Positions 36,487 to 45,692 of a DNA stretch of 64,000 nt are shown piece after piece. Both the position numbers and the translations under genes were made by a program. Source of the stretch: Luteibacter mycovicinus (GTDB lineage: Bacteria; Pseudomonadota; Gammaproteobacteria; Xanthomonadales; Rhodanobacteraceae); the NCBI RefSeq assembly GCF_000745235.1, contig NZ_JQNL01000001.1, positions 4,272,001 through 4,336,000 of the forward strand, read 5' to 3'. Positions within the stretch are counted from its first letter, which is position 1. Every line of letters begins with the position of its first letter. The notes beneath the pieces were generated by a model. The model did no database searches. It saw only the letters and a list, made by a program, of their open reading frames with translations, and was not told where the DNA came from.

Positions 36487-37140
36487 GTGCAGTTTCCGCA
36501 TTCCTTCCGTAACCCGACCCTGGCCACCCTGGCGCTCACTCACCGAAGCGTCGGGAAGCCGAACAACGAGCGGATGGAGTTCCTCGGTGACGCCCTGCTG
36601 GGCGCGATCGTGGCGGAACTGCTTTTCGAGGTTCATCCGAAAGCCAGCGAGGGCGAGCTGTCGCGTCTGCGCGCCCAGCTCGTGAACGGCGAGGCCCTGG
36701 CCGTCATCGCCCGTGAACTCGAACTGGGCGACGTCCTCAAGCTCGGCCCGGGCGAGCTGAAGAGTGGCGGTTTCCGTCGCGACTCCATCCTTGCCGACGC
36801 GTTCGAGGCGCTGATCGCCGCTGTCTACATGGATGACGGCTTCGATGCCTGCCGCCAGGTCGTGCGCAGGCTTTTCACGCCCCGCGTGGCAGAACTCAAG
36901 CGCTCCAGCAAGGACGCGAAAACGCGCCTGCAGGAGTGGCTGCAGGGCAGGGGTTTGCCGCTGCCCACTTACGAACTTACCGACAGCTCCGGCGAAGACC
37001 ACGCCAAGATCTTCGACGTCAGCTGCTGTATCGACGAACCGGAACCGATCCGCGTGGAGGGACGCGGTGGCAGCCGGCGGGCCGCCGAACAGGATGCCGC
37101 GGAAGCGGTGCTGCGCCGATTGCTGGAAAAAAAGACATGA
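36487..37140 (+). CDS. rnc: Ribonuclease III
   Basis: A 217-residue double-strand-specific endoribonuclease that processes rRNA precursors and regulatory RNAs. The signature [14 protein letters not shown] carries the catalytic acidic residues. The C-terminal double-stranded RNA-binding domain reads [20 protein letters not shown] and ends [19 protein letters not shown]. The start is GTG, nine bases after the DUF4845 stop, with GAGG upstream. Its stop overlaps the era ATG by 4 bases. Confidence 0.97.
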   Translation: MQFPHSFRNPTLATLALTHRSVGKPNNERMEFLGDALLGAIVAELLFEVHPKASEGELSRLRAQLVNGEALAVIARELELGDVLKLGPGELKSGGFRRDSILADAFEALIAAVYMDDGFDACRQVVRRLFTPRVAELKRSSKDAKTRLQEWLQGRGLPLPTYELTDSSGEDHAKIFDVSCCIDEPEPIRVEGRGGSRRAAEQDAAEAVLRRLLEKKT

Positions 37141-38066
37141 ACGACAACGACACCCCCGAGAACGACACCCTCGTCGACGACGACTTCCGCTGTGGCTATG
37201 TGGCCCTGTCGGGCCGACCCAACGTCGGCAAGTCCACGCTCCTCAACGCCCTCATCGGCGTTCGTCTGAGCATCGTCAGCCATCGTCCGCAGACGACCCG
37301 CCACCGCATCCTCGGCATCTCGACCAAGCCCGAGGGACAGATTCTCTACGTCGACACGCCCGGTCTCCATCGTGGCGCGAAGCGTGCGATGAACCGCAGC
37401 ATCAACCGCGCCGCCCGCGCTGCGATCACCGAAGTGGACCTCGCGGTGCAGGTGATCGAGGCCGGTCGCTGGACGGATGAAGACGCCGCCATGTACGACG
37501 CGCTTGCCCAGCAGGACATGCCGAAGCTGCTGGCGATCAACAAGGTCGACCTGCAGAAGGACAAGACGGCGATGCTGCCGTTCGTGGCCGATCTGATGGC
37601 GAAGCATCCGTTCGACGACGTCTATTACGTCAGCGCGCTGAAGTCCAAGGGGCTGGACGGCCTCGAGAAGGGCATCCTCAAGCGTCTGCCGGAGCAGCCC
37701 GCGGTGTACGGCGAAGACGAGATCACCGATCGCAGTGAGCGCTTCCTGGCGTCCGAGATGATCCGTGAGCAGCTGATGCTGCGTCTCGACCAGGAGCTTC
37801 CGTACGCCACCACGGTCGAGATCGAGCGTTTCGAAGACCGCCCCGACGGGATCGCCGAGGTCCATGCGGTGATCTGGGTCGAGCGTGACGGCCAGAAAGC
37901 CATTGTCATCGGTGACGGTGGCGCCCAGCTCAAGGCCATCGGCACGTCCGCACGCAAGGGCATGGAGCACCTGTTCGAGCGTAAGGTGTTCCTCAAACTG
38001 TGGGTCAAGGTGCGCGAGGGCTGGGCGGACGACGAAAACCTGCTCAAGCGTTTCGGCTACGAATAA
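37137..38066 (+). CDS. era: GTPase Era
   Basis: A 309-residue GTPase needed for 16S rRNA maturation and 30S assembly. G1 is [10 protein letters not shown]3 is DTPGLHRG and G4 is NKVDLQKD. The C-terminal KH domain contains [21 protein letters not shown] 16-residue acidic extension precedes the G domain. The ATG overlaps the rnc stop (ATGA), showing tight coupling. recO follows 21 bases later. Confidence 0.97.
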   Translation: MNDNDTPENDTLVDDDFRCGYVALSGRPNVGKSTLLNALIGVRLSIVSHRPQTTRHRILGISTKPEGQILYVDTPGLHRGAKRAMNRSINRAARAAITEVDLAVQVIEAGRWTDEDAAMYDALAQQDMPKLLAINKVDLQKDKTAMLPFVADLMAKHPFDDVYYVSALKSKGLDGLEKGILKRLPEQPAVYGEDEITDRSERFLASEMIREQLMLRLDQELPYATTVEIERFEDRPDGIAEVHAVIWVERDGQKAIVIGDGGAQLKAIGTSARKGMEHLFERKVFLKLWVKVREGWADDENLLKRFGYE

Positions 38067-38087
38067 ACCCGACGGGCCTCCCGCGCC

Positions 38088-38780
38088 ATGCGTGTCGAGC
38101 AGCAACCTGCGTTCGTTCTGCACGCCCGGCCGTACCGGGAAACCTCACTGCTGGTCGAGTGCCTGACCCGCGACCACGGCCGTATCGGCGTGGTCGCGCG
38201 CGGCGTGCGTAACGAGCGGGCGCGCCTCCAGAGGGCCCAGCTCGAGCCCTTCCAGCGTCTCGCGTTCGACCTGATCATGAAGGGCGAACTCGCGACGTTG
38301 CGTACCGCCGAGCCCTCGGGCGTGGCGCAGCGCCTGACCGGCGACGCCGGCATGGCCGGCCTCTATCTCAATGAGCTCGTGGTCCGCCTCACGGGCCGTC
38401 AGGATCCCAATCCCGACCTCTTTGATCACTACGAGCGCACCTTGCGGCGCATGGCGGTGGGCGAGCCGCTGGCGTGGACCCTGCGCCGGTTCGAGCGCGA
38501 CATGCTTGAGGCGCTGGGCTATGCGTTACCGCTCGACATCGACGCGATCGACGGGGAACCGCTCGATCCCTTGCTGACCTATTTCTACGATCCCGAATCG
38601 GGCGTCCTGCCCGGACGTGCGGGCGACGCCCGTGGCATTCGTGGCGCCGATCTGCTCGCGCTGGCCGCCGATCAGGCTCCGGATACGGCCGGTCTCGCTT
38701 CGCTGCGCCGGATGATGCGTCAGATCATCTCGTTTCATCTCGGCGGGGGAGAGCTGAAAGCGTGGCGCGTGCTGCGCTAA
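38088..38780 (+). CDS. recO: DNA repair protein RecO
   Basis: A 230-residue recombination mediator that loads RecA onto SSB-coated DNA with RecR. The N-terminal OB-fold opens PAFVLHARPYRETSLLVECL, followed by GRIGVVARGVRNERARLQRA. The helical C-terminal domain lacks the four-Cys zinc finger found in some RecO proteins, as in E. coli. Its 3' end overlaps the convergent receiver-Hpt gene by 4 bases, so no terminator fits between them. Confidence 0.94.
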   Translation: MRVEQQPAFVLHARPYRETSLLVECLTRDHGRIGVVARGVRNERARLQRAQLEPFQRLAFDLIMKGELATLRTAEPSGVAQRLTGDAGMAGLYLNELVVRLTGRQDPNPDLFDHYERTLRRMAVGEPLAWTLRRFERDMLEALGYALPLDIDAIDGEPLDPLLTYFYDPESGVLPGRAGDARGIRGADLLALAADQAPDTAGLASLRRMMRQIISFHLGGGELKAWRVLR

Positions 38781-39538
38781 GCGGGGCGCGGCGGAAGGGC
38801 GGCGAGGGCCTTTCTCAGCTCGATGCGGAAGCGGTCGATCGCCGCCGGCACAACGGCCCGCGTCTCCAGCAGATGATTTTGCAACGCCTTGGCCTGAGCG
38901 CCGAGTCGGGCCGTTCCGCAAAAGCCACACGCGGAGCGCAGCCGGTGCATGCGCTCGATCAATTCGGTGGGGCGGTCGGCAAGTGCGTCCAGGGCCGCAT
39001 CGAGTTCGGTCAGTTCCTCGCGCAGCAGCTGACGTAACGCCAGAAGCGTTCTCGCGTCGCCGCTCGCCGCGTGGCCCAGCTCGTCGTCGAGTACGCCCAG
39101 GTCTTCGTCGATGCCGAGGGTCGCGGCGAGCGCATGCCTGAGCGAGGTGATCTGGCAGGGCTTTTCGATGACGCCGGCGAAGCCTGCGGCGAGCAGGCGG
39201 TCGCGAAGCTCCGCAGGCACCTCCGCGCTGGTCGCCAGCGCCACGGCGCCGCGCGACAGGGCTGACGCATCGCCACGGAGCGCGGCAAGCACGGTCAGAG
39301 CGCCGCCCCCGGGCATGCGGCAATCCAGCAGCATGGCCGCGAACGACTGCGTCCGACCCAGTGAAACCGCGCGCTCTCCATCGTCGGCCAGCGTCGGCTG
39401 ATAGCCCAGCGAACGGAGCGCCAGATCCAGGAACTGCCGGGTCGGCGCGTCGTCGTCGGCGACGAGAATCGCGCGTCCGGGGGAAGCAAAAGAAGGGGGC
39501 GTGCCGTACTCGACCATGCAACGTTCCGTGTTGTTCAT
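38777..39538 (-). CDS. Orphan response regulator with receiver and Hpt domains
   Basis: A protein of up to 253 residues. The receiver domain (about 22-140) has acidic residues D28-D30, phosphoacceptor D72 in MLLDCRMP, T103 and K126 in IEKPC. A C-terminal helical region (about 155-250) carries MHRLRSACGFCGTARL, an Hpt-like motif with phosphoryl-accepting H198. It therefore looks like a phosphorelay intermediate without an output domain. The start may be the ATG at 39517 (preceded by GGAAC) rather than 39538. No sensor kinase is adjacent. It is convergent with recO and divergent from the YdbH gene. Confidence 0.85.
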   Translation of the reverse strand: MNNTERCMVEYGTPPSFASPGRAILVADDDAPTRQFLDLALRSLGYQPTLADDGERAVSLGRTQSFAAMLLDCRMPGGGALTVLAALRGDASALSRGAVALATSAEVPAELRDRLLAAGFAGVIEKPCQITSLRHALAATLGIDEDLGVLDDELGHAASGDARTLLALRQLLREELTELDAALDALADRPTELIERMHRLRSACGFCGTARLGAQAKALQNHLLETRAVVPAAIDRFRIELRKALAALPPRPA

Positions 39539-39562
39539 CTTGATTTGGCAGAATGGCGGAGC

Positions 39563-41590
39563 ATGCTTCCGGTATCAACCCGCACGTTCGCCCTTTTTCT
39601 CGCCGCCTGGATCGCGCTGACCTGGGCCGACGGCGCGCGGGCGGGCCTTTCCGTGGGCGCCGACAGCGTTGCGGTGCCCGGCCTGAGCATGACGGGCGTG
39701 GAAGCCGACATTGCGCCGGTCTCCGGGGGCACGGGCGTGACACTCGCGCTGACGGCCCAGAAGGCGGATATCGCCGCCATGGGTTGGCGCAAGATCGGCC
39801 TGGACCTTGCCGGCAGGCTCGACCGCGACGAACTGGGTCGATGGAACTTCGACGGTGACCTTCGCCTGCGTGGCGCGCCGGGAGGCGCATGGACGCGGGC
39901 GACCGTGCACATGGCCGCCGATGAATCGGCGAACACGCTCGAGGTATCGATCCGCCAGGACAGCTCGCTGGCCCAGGTCGCGTTGCCGATGGACCAGACC
40001 AGCCATGCTCAGATAACGCTCAAGAATCTGCCGGCCGGCTGGCTGCAGGGGCTTCTCTCGAACGTGTGGTCGGGACGTACGACCACGGGCCGCGTCAATG
40101 CGGATCTTGCGCTCGATGTGCTCGACGGCGGATTGCAGGCGGGGGGGCAGTTCGCCCTCGACGGCGTCGGCTTCGACAGCCCGGGAGGCAAGCTGGCGGG
40201 AGAAAAGCTGTCCGGCAGCGGCCGCCTCGGCGTGGACAATCAGGCGGACGCTACCGTGATCGACCTCGATGCGGCGTTGCGCGGCGGCGCTCTGCTGCTG
40301 GGACCGTTGTACGCGGATCTCCCGGGGCACGCCGTGCAACTGTCGCTTTCAGCGCGGTCACAGAAGGGCGCGCTCGCCGTGCGGAAGCTGCGGCTGACCG
40401 ATCCGGACGCGTTGCAGTTGGAGGGCGAGGTGGACTTCGCCGCTACCGGCGATCTTTCCGTCCTCCGGCTGGATCGCTTCAACGCTCGGTTTCCCGCCGC
40501 CTACACGCGTTACGGAAAAGGCCTGCTGCGCAGCATGGGTGTGGAGTCGCTCGACGCGGACGGCGACGCGTCCGGCCATTTCGCCTTCGGACCGAAGGGC
40601 CTCGAGTCGTTCGCCGTGCAGACCGTGGGACTCGACCTTGCCCGCGGCGATGGCCAATTCGGCGTGCAGGGCCTGCACGGAGCGATCGACTGGAACGTGA
40701 CGGACGATCGTCCCGCGACGAAACTCGGCTGGCGGGCGCTTCAGGTGCAGCGCATCCCCAACGGTGCCGCGGACGCCACCCTGCGCAGTACGGGCGGCAC
40801 GCTGGCCTTGCAGAAGCCGTTCGCCATTCCGGTACTCGATGGTCAGTTGCGCGTGCAGAGCCTCGCCTGGAAGCCGGCCGCGACGCGTGGCGACCGGCTG
40901 CAGACCTCGCTTGCACTGACTCAGGTCGACATGGCGGCGTTCTGTCGGGCGCTCGGCTGGCCCGAGTTCAGGGGTACGGTAGGCGGTGCGGTGCCCTCGC
41001 TGCGTTACGTCGACGATCGTGTCGAACTGGCCGGTGGTCTCTCGCTCAACGTCTTCGACGGCTTCGTCGACATCACCGGGATGAGCCTAGCGCAGCCCTT
41101 CAGCGCGGCGCCGATACTCACGGGTGACATTTCGCTGCGTAAGCTCGATCTCGCGCTGATGACCTCCGTCTTCGACTTCGGCAGCATCACCGGTCGCCTC
41201 GACGGCGGGATCGACGACCTGCGTCTGGTCGGCTGGAAGCCTGCGGCGTTCAAGGCCCACCTGCTGGCGGACAGCGGTGGCCGGATCAGCCAGAAAGCGG
41301 TGAACAACCTCACCTCGGTCGGTGGCGGCGGTATCGCCGGCGGCCTTCAGGGCACGGTGCTGAAGATCTTCAAGACCTTCGGCTACAAACGTATCGGCCT
41401 GTCCTGCACGCTCAAGGGCGACCTTTGCTCCATGGGCGGGCTGGGCGCGGCGAAGGATGGCTACACTATCGTCGAAGGCAGCGGATTGCCGCGGCTGACG
41501 GTCGTCGGGCATCAGCGCGAGGTCGACTGGCCGACGCTGGTCCGTCGTCTCGAAGCCGCCACGCAGGGCGACGGCCCGACCATTCATTAG
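39563..41590 (+). CDS. ydbH: YdbH-like AsmA-superfamily envelope protein
   Basis: A 675-residue protein with an N-terminal hydrophobic signal/anchor (TRTFALFLAAWIALTWADGA) and a long beta-rich body. The body is typical of AsmA-like bridge proteins, ending in the YdbH/dicarboxylate-transport domain (FDFGSITGRLDGGIDDLRLV and QKAVNNLTSVGGGGIAGGLQ). In E. coli, YdbH with TamB and YhdP moves phospholipids between inner and outer membranes. I start it at the ATG preceded by GGCGGAGC. A DUF1318 lipoprotein gene follows 19 bases downstream, the expected ydbH-ydbL arrangement, but no separate ynbE gene is present. Confidence 0.85.
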   Translation: MLPVSTRTFALFLAAWIALTWADGARAGLSVGADSVAVPGLSMTGVEADIAPVSGGTGVTLALTAQKADIAAMGWRKIGLDLAGRLDRDELGRWNFDGDLRLRGAPGGAWTRATVHMAADESANTLEVSIRQDSSLAQVALPMDQTSHAQITLKNLPAGWLQGLLSNVWSGRTTTGRVNADLALDVLDGGLQAGGQFALDGVGFDSPGGKLAGEKLSGSGRLGVDNQADATVIDLDAALRGGALLLGPLYADLPGHAVQLSLSARSQKGALAVRKLRLTDPDALQLEGEVDFAATGDLSVLRLDRFNARFPAAYTRYGKGLLRSMGVESLDADGDASGHFAFGPKGLESFAVQTVGLDLARGDGQFGVQGLHGAIDWNVTDDRPATKLGWRALQVQRIPNGAADATLRSTGGTLALQKPFAIPVLDGQLRVQSLAWKPAATRGDRLQTSLALTQVDMAAFCRALGWPEFRGTVGGAVPSLRYVDDRVELAGGLSLNVFDGFVDITGMSLAQPFSAAPILTGDISLRKLDLALMTSVFDFGSITGRLDGGIDDLRLVGWKPAAFKAHLLADSGGRISQKAVNNLTSVGGGGIAGGLQGTVLKIFKTFGYKRIGLSCTLKGDLCSMGGLGAAKDGYTIVEGSGLPRLTVVGHQREVDWPTLVRRLEAATQGDGPTIH

Positions 41591-41609
41591 GAAACGGAGG
41601 AAAGGAACG

Positions 41610-42212
41610 ATGCGCAAGCCTTTGATCGTCGTGATGCTGGCGGCCGCCGTGGCCCTCGTCGGCTGCGTCACCATCAATGTCTACTTCCCCGAGGCCGCCG
41701 CCCAGAAGGCGGCCGATCAGTTCATCGGCACGGTCCTCGACGACAGCGGCGTCGCCAAGCCGTCTGGCGAATCGGACAAGCCGAAGCCGGTGCCCGGTAA
41801 GCAGCCGTCCGCGTCGCTGCTCGATCTGGTCATCCCGGCGGCCCAGGCGGCGGAATCGCCGGATATCCAGGTGCGCACGCCGGAGACCGATGCCATCCGT
41901 CAACGCATGACCAGTCGTTTCAGCGGTCAGCTCAAAGGCCTGTTCGACAGCGGCGCGGTCGGCTTCACATCCGACGGCCTGGTCGCCGTGCGCGACGCCG
42001 GTGCGTTGCCGCTGGATCAGCGTTCGCAGGCCAATGGCATCGTCGGCCAGGAAAACAACGACCGCGATGCGCTGTATGCCGCGGTGGCCCGCGCCAACGG
42101 TCATCCGGAGTGGGAGCCGCAGATCCGCAAGGCGTTCGCCGATGGCTGGGTCCAGCGCGCGCCGCCGGGCTGGTATTATCGGGACGCCTCCGGCGCCTGG
42201 AAGCGCAAGTAG
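41610..42212 (+). CDS. ydbL: DUF1318 (YdbL-like) lipoprotein
   Basis: A 200-residue lipoprotein. The signal peptide ends in the lipobox LVGC with the lipidated Cys at residue 20, followed directly by VTINVYFPEAAAQKAADQFI. A linker leads to the DUF1318 domain (about 130-200, ALYAAVARANGHPEWEPQIR then WVQRAPPGWYYRDASGAWK). In E. coli YdbL is a soluble partner and YnbE a separate small lipoprotein that pairs with YdbH through a beta strand. Here a single protein has both a lipidated strand-like N-terminus and the YdbL domain. GGAGGAAAGG precedes the ATG. A terminator follows. Confidence 0.85.
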   Translation: MRKPLIVVMLAAAVALVGCVTINVYFPEAAAQKAADQFIGTVLDDSGVAKPSGESDKPKPVPGKQPSASLLDLVIPAAQAAESPDIQVRTPETDAIRQRMTSRFSGQLKGLFDSGAVGFTSDGLVAVRDAGALPLDQRSQANGIVGQENNDRDALYAAVARANGHPEWEPQIRKAFADGWVQRAPPGWYYRDASGAWKRK

Positions 42213-42260
42213 GCTTCCGCCAGGGCCGCCCGCCGCGCAGGCGCGGGCTTCCTCCCAGCC

Positions 42261-42294
42261 AGCCCGGACCGTCGTCGTCCGGGCTTTACGTTTT
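42261..42294 (+). terminator. Terminator after the ydbH-ydbL pair
   Basis: AGCCCGGAC (42261-42269), loop CGTCGTC, GTCCGGGCT (42277-42285), then TTACGTTTT. It ends 6 bases before the rlmD ATG. Confidence 0.8.
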
Positions 42295-42300
42295 GAGCGC

Positions 42301-43599
42301 ATGACCGAATTCGAAGCCACCATCACCGGCCTCGGCCACGACGGCCGGGGCGTCGCCCGCATCGACGGCAAGGCCACCTTTGTCTCCGGCGCGCTGCCGG
42401 GCGAGCGGGTGCTGCTCAAGTACTACAAGCGTCATCGTCATTACGACGACGCCGAAATCGTCAGCGTGCTCGATGCCTCGCCCGATCGCGTCGAGCCGAA
42501 GTGCCGGCACTTCAGTCAGTGCAGCGGCTGCTCATTGCAGCATATGGATTCCGCCGCGCAGATCGCCGCGAAGCAGCAGGTGCTGGCCGACAACTTCGAA
42601 CGTATCGGCAAGGTCACGCCCGGGTCGTGGCTGCCCCCGTTGACGGACCAGCCATGGGGCTACCGCCGCAAGGGGCGGTTCTCGGTGCGTTACGTGGCCA
42701 AGAAGGAGCGCGTGCTGGTCGGCTTCCGCGATGAGGCCAATCCGCGCTTCGTCGCTGAGATCGAGCACTGCGAGGTGCTTCATCCTGCCCTGGGGCCGAA
42801 GGTCGGGTTGCTCGCCGAGCTGGTCGGCGGTCTGGCTGCGGCCCGGGACATCCCGCAGATCGAGTTCGCCGCGGGCGACGACATGATCGCTCTGGTGTTC
42901 CGGCACATGTCGGCGTTGAGCGACGCGGACCGCGATGCGCTCATCGCCTTCGGCAAGGCGCATGGCTTCGCGATTTATCTTCAGCCCGGCAATCACAGCA
43001 GCGTCCATCCGATCTGGCCGGAGTCGCCGCGGCTCGCGTTCGCGGTGCCGGCCGACGACGTCGAGCTGGAGTTCCAGCCGCTGGATTTCGTCCAGGTCAA
43101 CGCGGGGATGAACCAGCGCATGCTCGCGCGCTCGCTGGAGCTGCTGGACCTCAGACCCACGGACCGTGTGCTGGACCTGTTCTGCGGCCTCGGCAACTTC
43201 ACCTTGCCCATCGCGCGCCATGCGGGCGAGGTGGTCGGCGTGGAAGGGGAGCATGGGCTGGTCGAGCGCGCCGCCGCCAACGCCGCGCGCAACGGCCTTT
43301 CCAACGCATCGTTCCGTGTCGGCAATCTGTTCGACGACCAGCGCAACGAGCCGTGGGCCACCCAGCGCTGGGACAAGCTATTGCTGGACCCGCCGCGTGC
43401 CGGCGCGGACAAGGTGCTCGAGTACCTCCCACGCAAGGGCACCGACCGCGTGGTCTACGTGTCGTGTCACCCGGCCTCGCTGGCGCGTGACGCGGGCATT
43501 CTCGTCGGCAAGGGCTTCCGCCTCGTGTCGGCGGGCGTGATGGACATGTTCCCGCACACGGCGCACGTCGAATCCATCGCGCTGTTCGAGCGCCGCTGA
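42301..43599 (+). CDS. rlmD: 23S rRNA (uracil-1939-C5)-methyltransferase RlmD
   Basis: A 432-residue SAM-dependent RNA methyltransferase of the TrmA/RumA family. An N-terminal TRAM domain (TEFEATITGLGHDGRGVARI) is followed by the iron-sulfur cluster ligands in CRHFSQCSGC and a later Cys in EHCEV. The methyltransferase domain has VLDLFCGLGNFTLPIA and the catalytic Cys in VYVSCHPASLARD. The coding frame is open upstream into ydbL, but family similarity starts at this ATG. A CYTH gene follows 13 bases downstream. Confidence 0.96.
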   Translation: MTEFEATITGLGHDGRGVARIDGKATFVSGALPGERVLLKYYKRHRHYDDAEIVSVLDASPDRVEPKCRHFSQCSGCSLQHMDSAAQIAAKQQVLADNFERIGKVTPGSWLPPLTDQPWGYRRKGRFSVRYVAKKERVLVGFRDEANPRFVAEIEHCEVLHPALGPKVGLLAELVGGLAAARDIPQIEFAAGDDMIALVFRHMSALSDADRDALIAFGKAHGFAIYLQPGNHSSVHPIWPESPRLAFAVPADDVELEFQPLDFVQVNAGMNQRMLARSLELLDLRPTDRVLDLFCGLGNFTLPIARHAGEVVGVEGEHGLVERAAANAARNGLSNASFRVGNLFDDQRNEPWATQRWDKLLLDPPRAGADKVLEYLPRKGTDRVVYVSCHPASLARDAGILVGKGFRLVSAGVMDMFPHTAHVESIALFERR

Positions 43600-43612
43600 G
43601 TACCGGAGACCC

Positions 43613-44137
43613 ATGGGTATCGAGATCGAACGCAAATTCCTCCTCGCCGGCGACGGCTGGCGCCCGCTGGTCGAGCGCAGTGAGCGCATGGCGCAGGGTT
43701 ATCTGGTCAGCGGTGCCGCCGTGGCCTCGGGCGAAGCGAAATCTTCGGTCCGGCTTCGGGTGTCCGGCGAGCAGGCGTGGCTCAACATCAAGTCGGCCAC
43801 GCTCGGCATCGAGCGTCAGGAATACGAGTACGCCGTGCCCCTCGCCGATGCCCGCCAGATGCTGGACGACCTTGCCGACGGGCGGGTGGAAAAGATTCGT
43901 CACCATGTCATGCTCGAAGGCGCACACTTCGAGATCGACGAATTCCTGGGCGATAACGCCGGGCTGATCGTCGCCGAGGTGGAACTGCCATCGGCGGACG
44001 CCGCTTACCCGACACCCGACTGGCTGGGTGCCGAGGTCAGCCACGCGGTCCGCTATTACAACGTCAACCTGATCGACCATCCTTTCAAGGCATGGTCGGC
44101 CGCGGAACGGGAAGGGAAGGAGGACGCAGCATGTTGA
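43613..44137 (+). CDS. CYTH-domain phosphohydrolase (inorganic triphosphatase/class IV cyclase-like)
   Basis: A 174-residue CYTH-fold protein beginning with the signature EIERKFLL. The tunnel-lining charged residues appear in SSVRLRVSGEQAWLNIKSAT and FEIDEFLGDNAGLIVAEVEL. Stand-alone bacterial CYTH proteins of this size usually hydrolyse tripolyphosphate; class IV adenylate cyclases share the fold. A substrate cannot be assigned from the sequence. The C-terminus overlaps the nagZ start by 7 bases. Confidence 0.9.
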   Translation: MGIEIERKFLLAGDGWRPLVERSERMAQGYLVSGAAVASGEAKSSVRLRVSGEQAWLNIKSATLGIERQEYEYAVPLADARQMLDDLADGRVEKIRHHVMLEGAHFEIDEFLGDNAGLIVAEVELPSADAAYPTPDWLGAEVSHAVRYYNVNLIDHPFKAWSAAEREGKEDAAC

Positions 44138-45132
44138 TCGTCGGCCTGGCCGGCACGCAGCTCGAGGCGCACGAGCATGCCTTGCTCACGGCGCCCGGCG
44201 TGTCCGGGGTCATTCTCTTCTCACGCAACTTCGTATCGCGGGAGCAGGTCAGCGCGCTCATCGAGAGCATTCGTGATGTGGCGGGTGAGGACGTCCTGGT
44301 CTGCGTGGATCAGGAGGGCGGCCGCGTTCAGCGGTTCCGTGAGGGCTTCACACGTCTGCCGCCGCTGGCCGCGATCGGCCGGTTGTACGACACCGATCCG
44401 GGTGCGGCGATCGATCGTGCGGAAGAACACGCCTGGATCATGGCCAGCGAAATGCGCGCCATCGGCGTGGATTTCAGCTTCGCACCGGTTGCCGATCTCG
44501 ATCGCGGCAGCGCGGCTATCGGCAATCGCGCCCTGCATGCCGACCCCGTCGTTGCGGCCGATCTTGTTCAGGCCTACGTGCGAGGCATGCACCTCGGCGG
44601 CATGGCCGCCGTACTCAAGCATTTCCCCGGACATGGCTCGGTCAGGGAAGACACGCACCTGTCGTCCGCGATCGATCCGCGCAGCAAGCACGAGATCCTC
44701 AGCACCGACCTGCTGCCCTTCGTCGCGGGCATCGAGGCACGTGCCGAGGCCGTCATGGCCGCGCATGTCGTTTATACGGCCGTGGACGACCAGCCGGCCG
44801 GCTACTCGCATGTGTGGATCGACGAGATCCTGCGCGGCGAGCTCGGCTTCCGCGGTTGCGTGATCGGCGACGACATCAGCATGGCCGCGGCCGGCAGCGT
44901 CGGCGGTGTCGCCGCGCGCGTCAGCGCCAACCTCGATGCGGGCTGCGATCTCGTGCTCGCCTGTTTTCCCGACGTCGTTCCCGAGGCGATCGCGGCGGTC
45001 AAGGGCCGCCGTCCGTCGCCGGTCGAGCGTATCGCTCCGCTGCGCGGTGCGATCGGCTCGACCTGGGAAGGCCTCGTCGACAATCCCCAGCGCGAACGAT
45101 TCATCGCGCGCGTGACCGCCCTGGAGCCCTGA
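44131..45132 (+). CDS. nagZ: Beta-N-acetylhexosaminidase NagZ
   Basis: A 333-residue cytoplasmic GH3 glycosidase. It removes N-acetylglucosamine from 1,6-anhydro-muropeptides during cell wall recycling and can influence beta-lactamase induction. Diagnostic blocks are DQEGGRVQRF, FAPVADLDRG and the GH3 NagZ motif KHFPGHGSVREDTH, whose His acts with an Asp as the acid/base pair. AGGAGG lies ideally before ATG 44131. It overlaps the CYTH gene and is followed 7 bases later by a phosphoribosyltransferase gene, the order known in Pseudomonas. Confidence 0.96.
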   Translation: MLIVGLAGTQLEAHEHALLTAPGVSGVILFSRNFVSREQVSALIESIRDVAGEDVLVCVDQEGGRVQRFREGFTRLPPLAAIGRLYDTDPGAAIDRAEEHAWIMASEMRAIGVDFSFAPVADLDRGSAAIGNRALHADPVVAADLVQAYVRGMHLGGMAAVLKHFPGHGSVREDTHLSSAIDPRSKHEILSTDLLPFVAGIEARAEAVMAAHVVYTAVDDQPAGYSHVWIDEILRGELGFRGCVIGDDISMAAAGSVGGVAARVSANLDAGCDLVLACFPDVVPEAIAAVKGRRPSPVERIAPLRGAIGSTWEGLVDNPQRERFIARVTALEP

Positions 45133-45139
45133 TTCCACC

Positions 45140-45688
45140 ATGACCGCCCAAGCTTCGCTCGAGTACGCGCTCGCGCACTCCGATATCCTGTTCACACGCG
45201 AACAGCTCGACACTGAAATCGCCCGCCTGGGCCGCGAGATCGATACCGCTCTCGACGGTGAAGTGCCGGTCTTCCTCACCGTGATGCACGGCGCGCTGGT
45301 GTTCGCCGGCCAGCTCGCCCTGGCGATCCGCACCGACCTCGAATTCGACTACGTGCATGCCACCCGCTATCGCGGCGAGACCAGCGGCAGCGATCTGCAC
45401 TGGCTGCGCCGTCCGGAAGTCCCGCTGCGTGACCGCACGGTGGTCCTCGTCGACGATATCCTCGACGAAGGCCATACCCTCAAGGCGGTCCGCGACGCCT
45501 GCCTCGCGATGGGCGCGAAGAAGGTCCTGCTCGCCGTGCTCTGCACCAAACAGCACGACCGTCGCGCACACGGGATCGAAGCCGACTTCAACGGTGTCGA
45601 CCTGCCGGACCGTTACGTCTTTGGTTACGGCATGGATTATCACGAGCAGGCCCGCAACCTGCCGGCCATCCACGCGTTGAAGGACTGA
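45140..45688 (+). CDS. hpt: Hypoxanthine-guanine phosphoribosyltransferase
   Basis: A 182-residue purine salvage enzyme that transfers ribose-5-phosphate from PRPP to hypoxanthine or guanine. The PRPP-binding motif is VVLVDDILDEGHTL. FLTVMHGALVFAGQL, and RYRGETSG of the flexible loop, are also typical. It lies between nagZ and the thioinosine phosphorylase gene, whose product hypoxanthine it can reuse. The start is 7 bases after the nagZ stop. Confidence 0.93.
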   Translation: MTAQASLEYALAHSDILFTREQLDTEIARLGREIDTALDGEVPVFLTVMHGALVFAGQLALAIRTDLEFDYVHATRYRGETSGSDLHWLRRPEVPLRDRTVVLVDDILDEGHTLKAVRDACLAMGAKKVLLAVLCTKQHDRRAHGIEADFNGVDLPDRYVFGYGMDYHEQARNLPAIHALKD

Positions 45689-45692
45689 CCCG

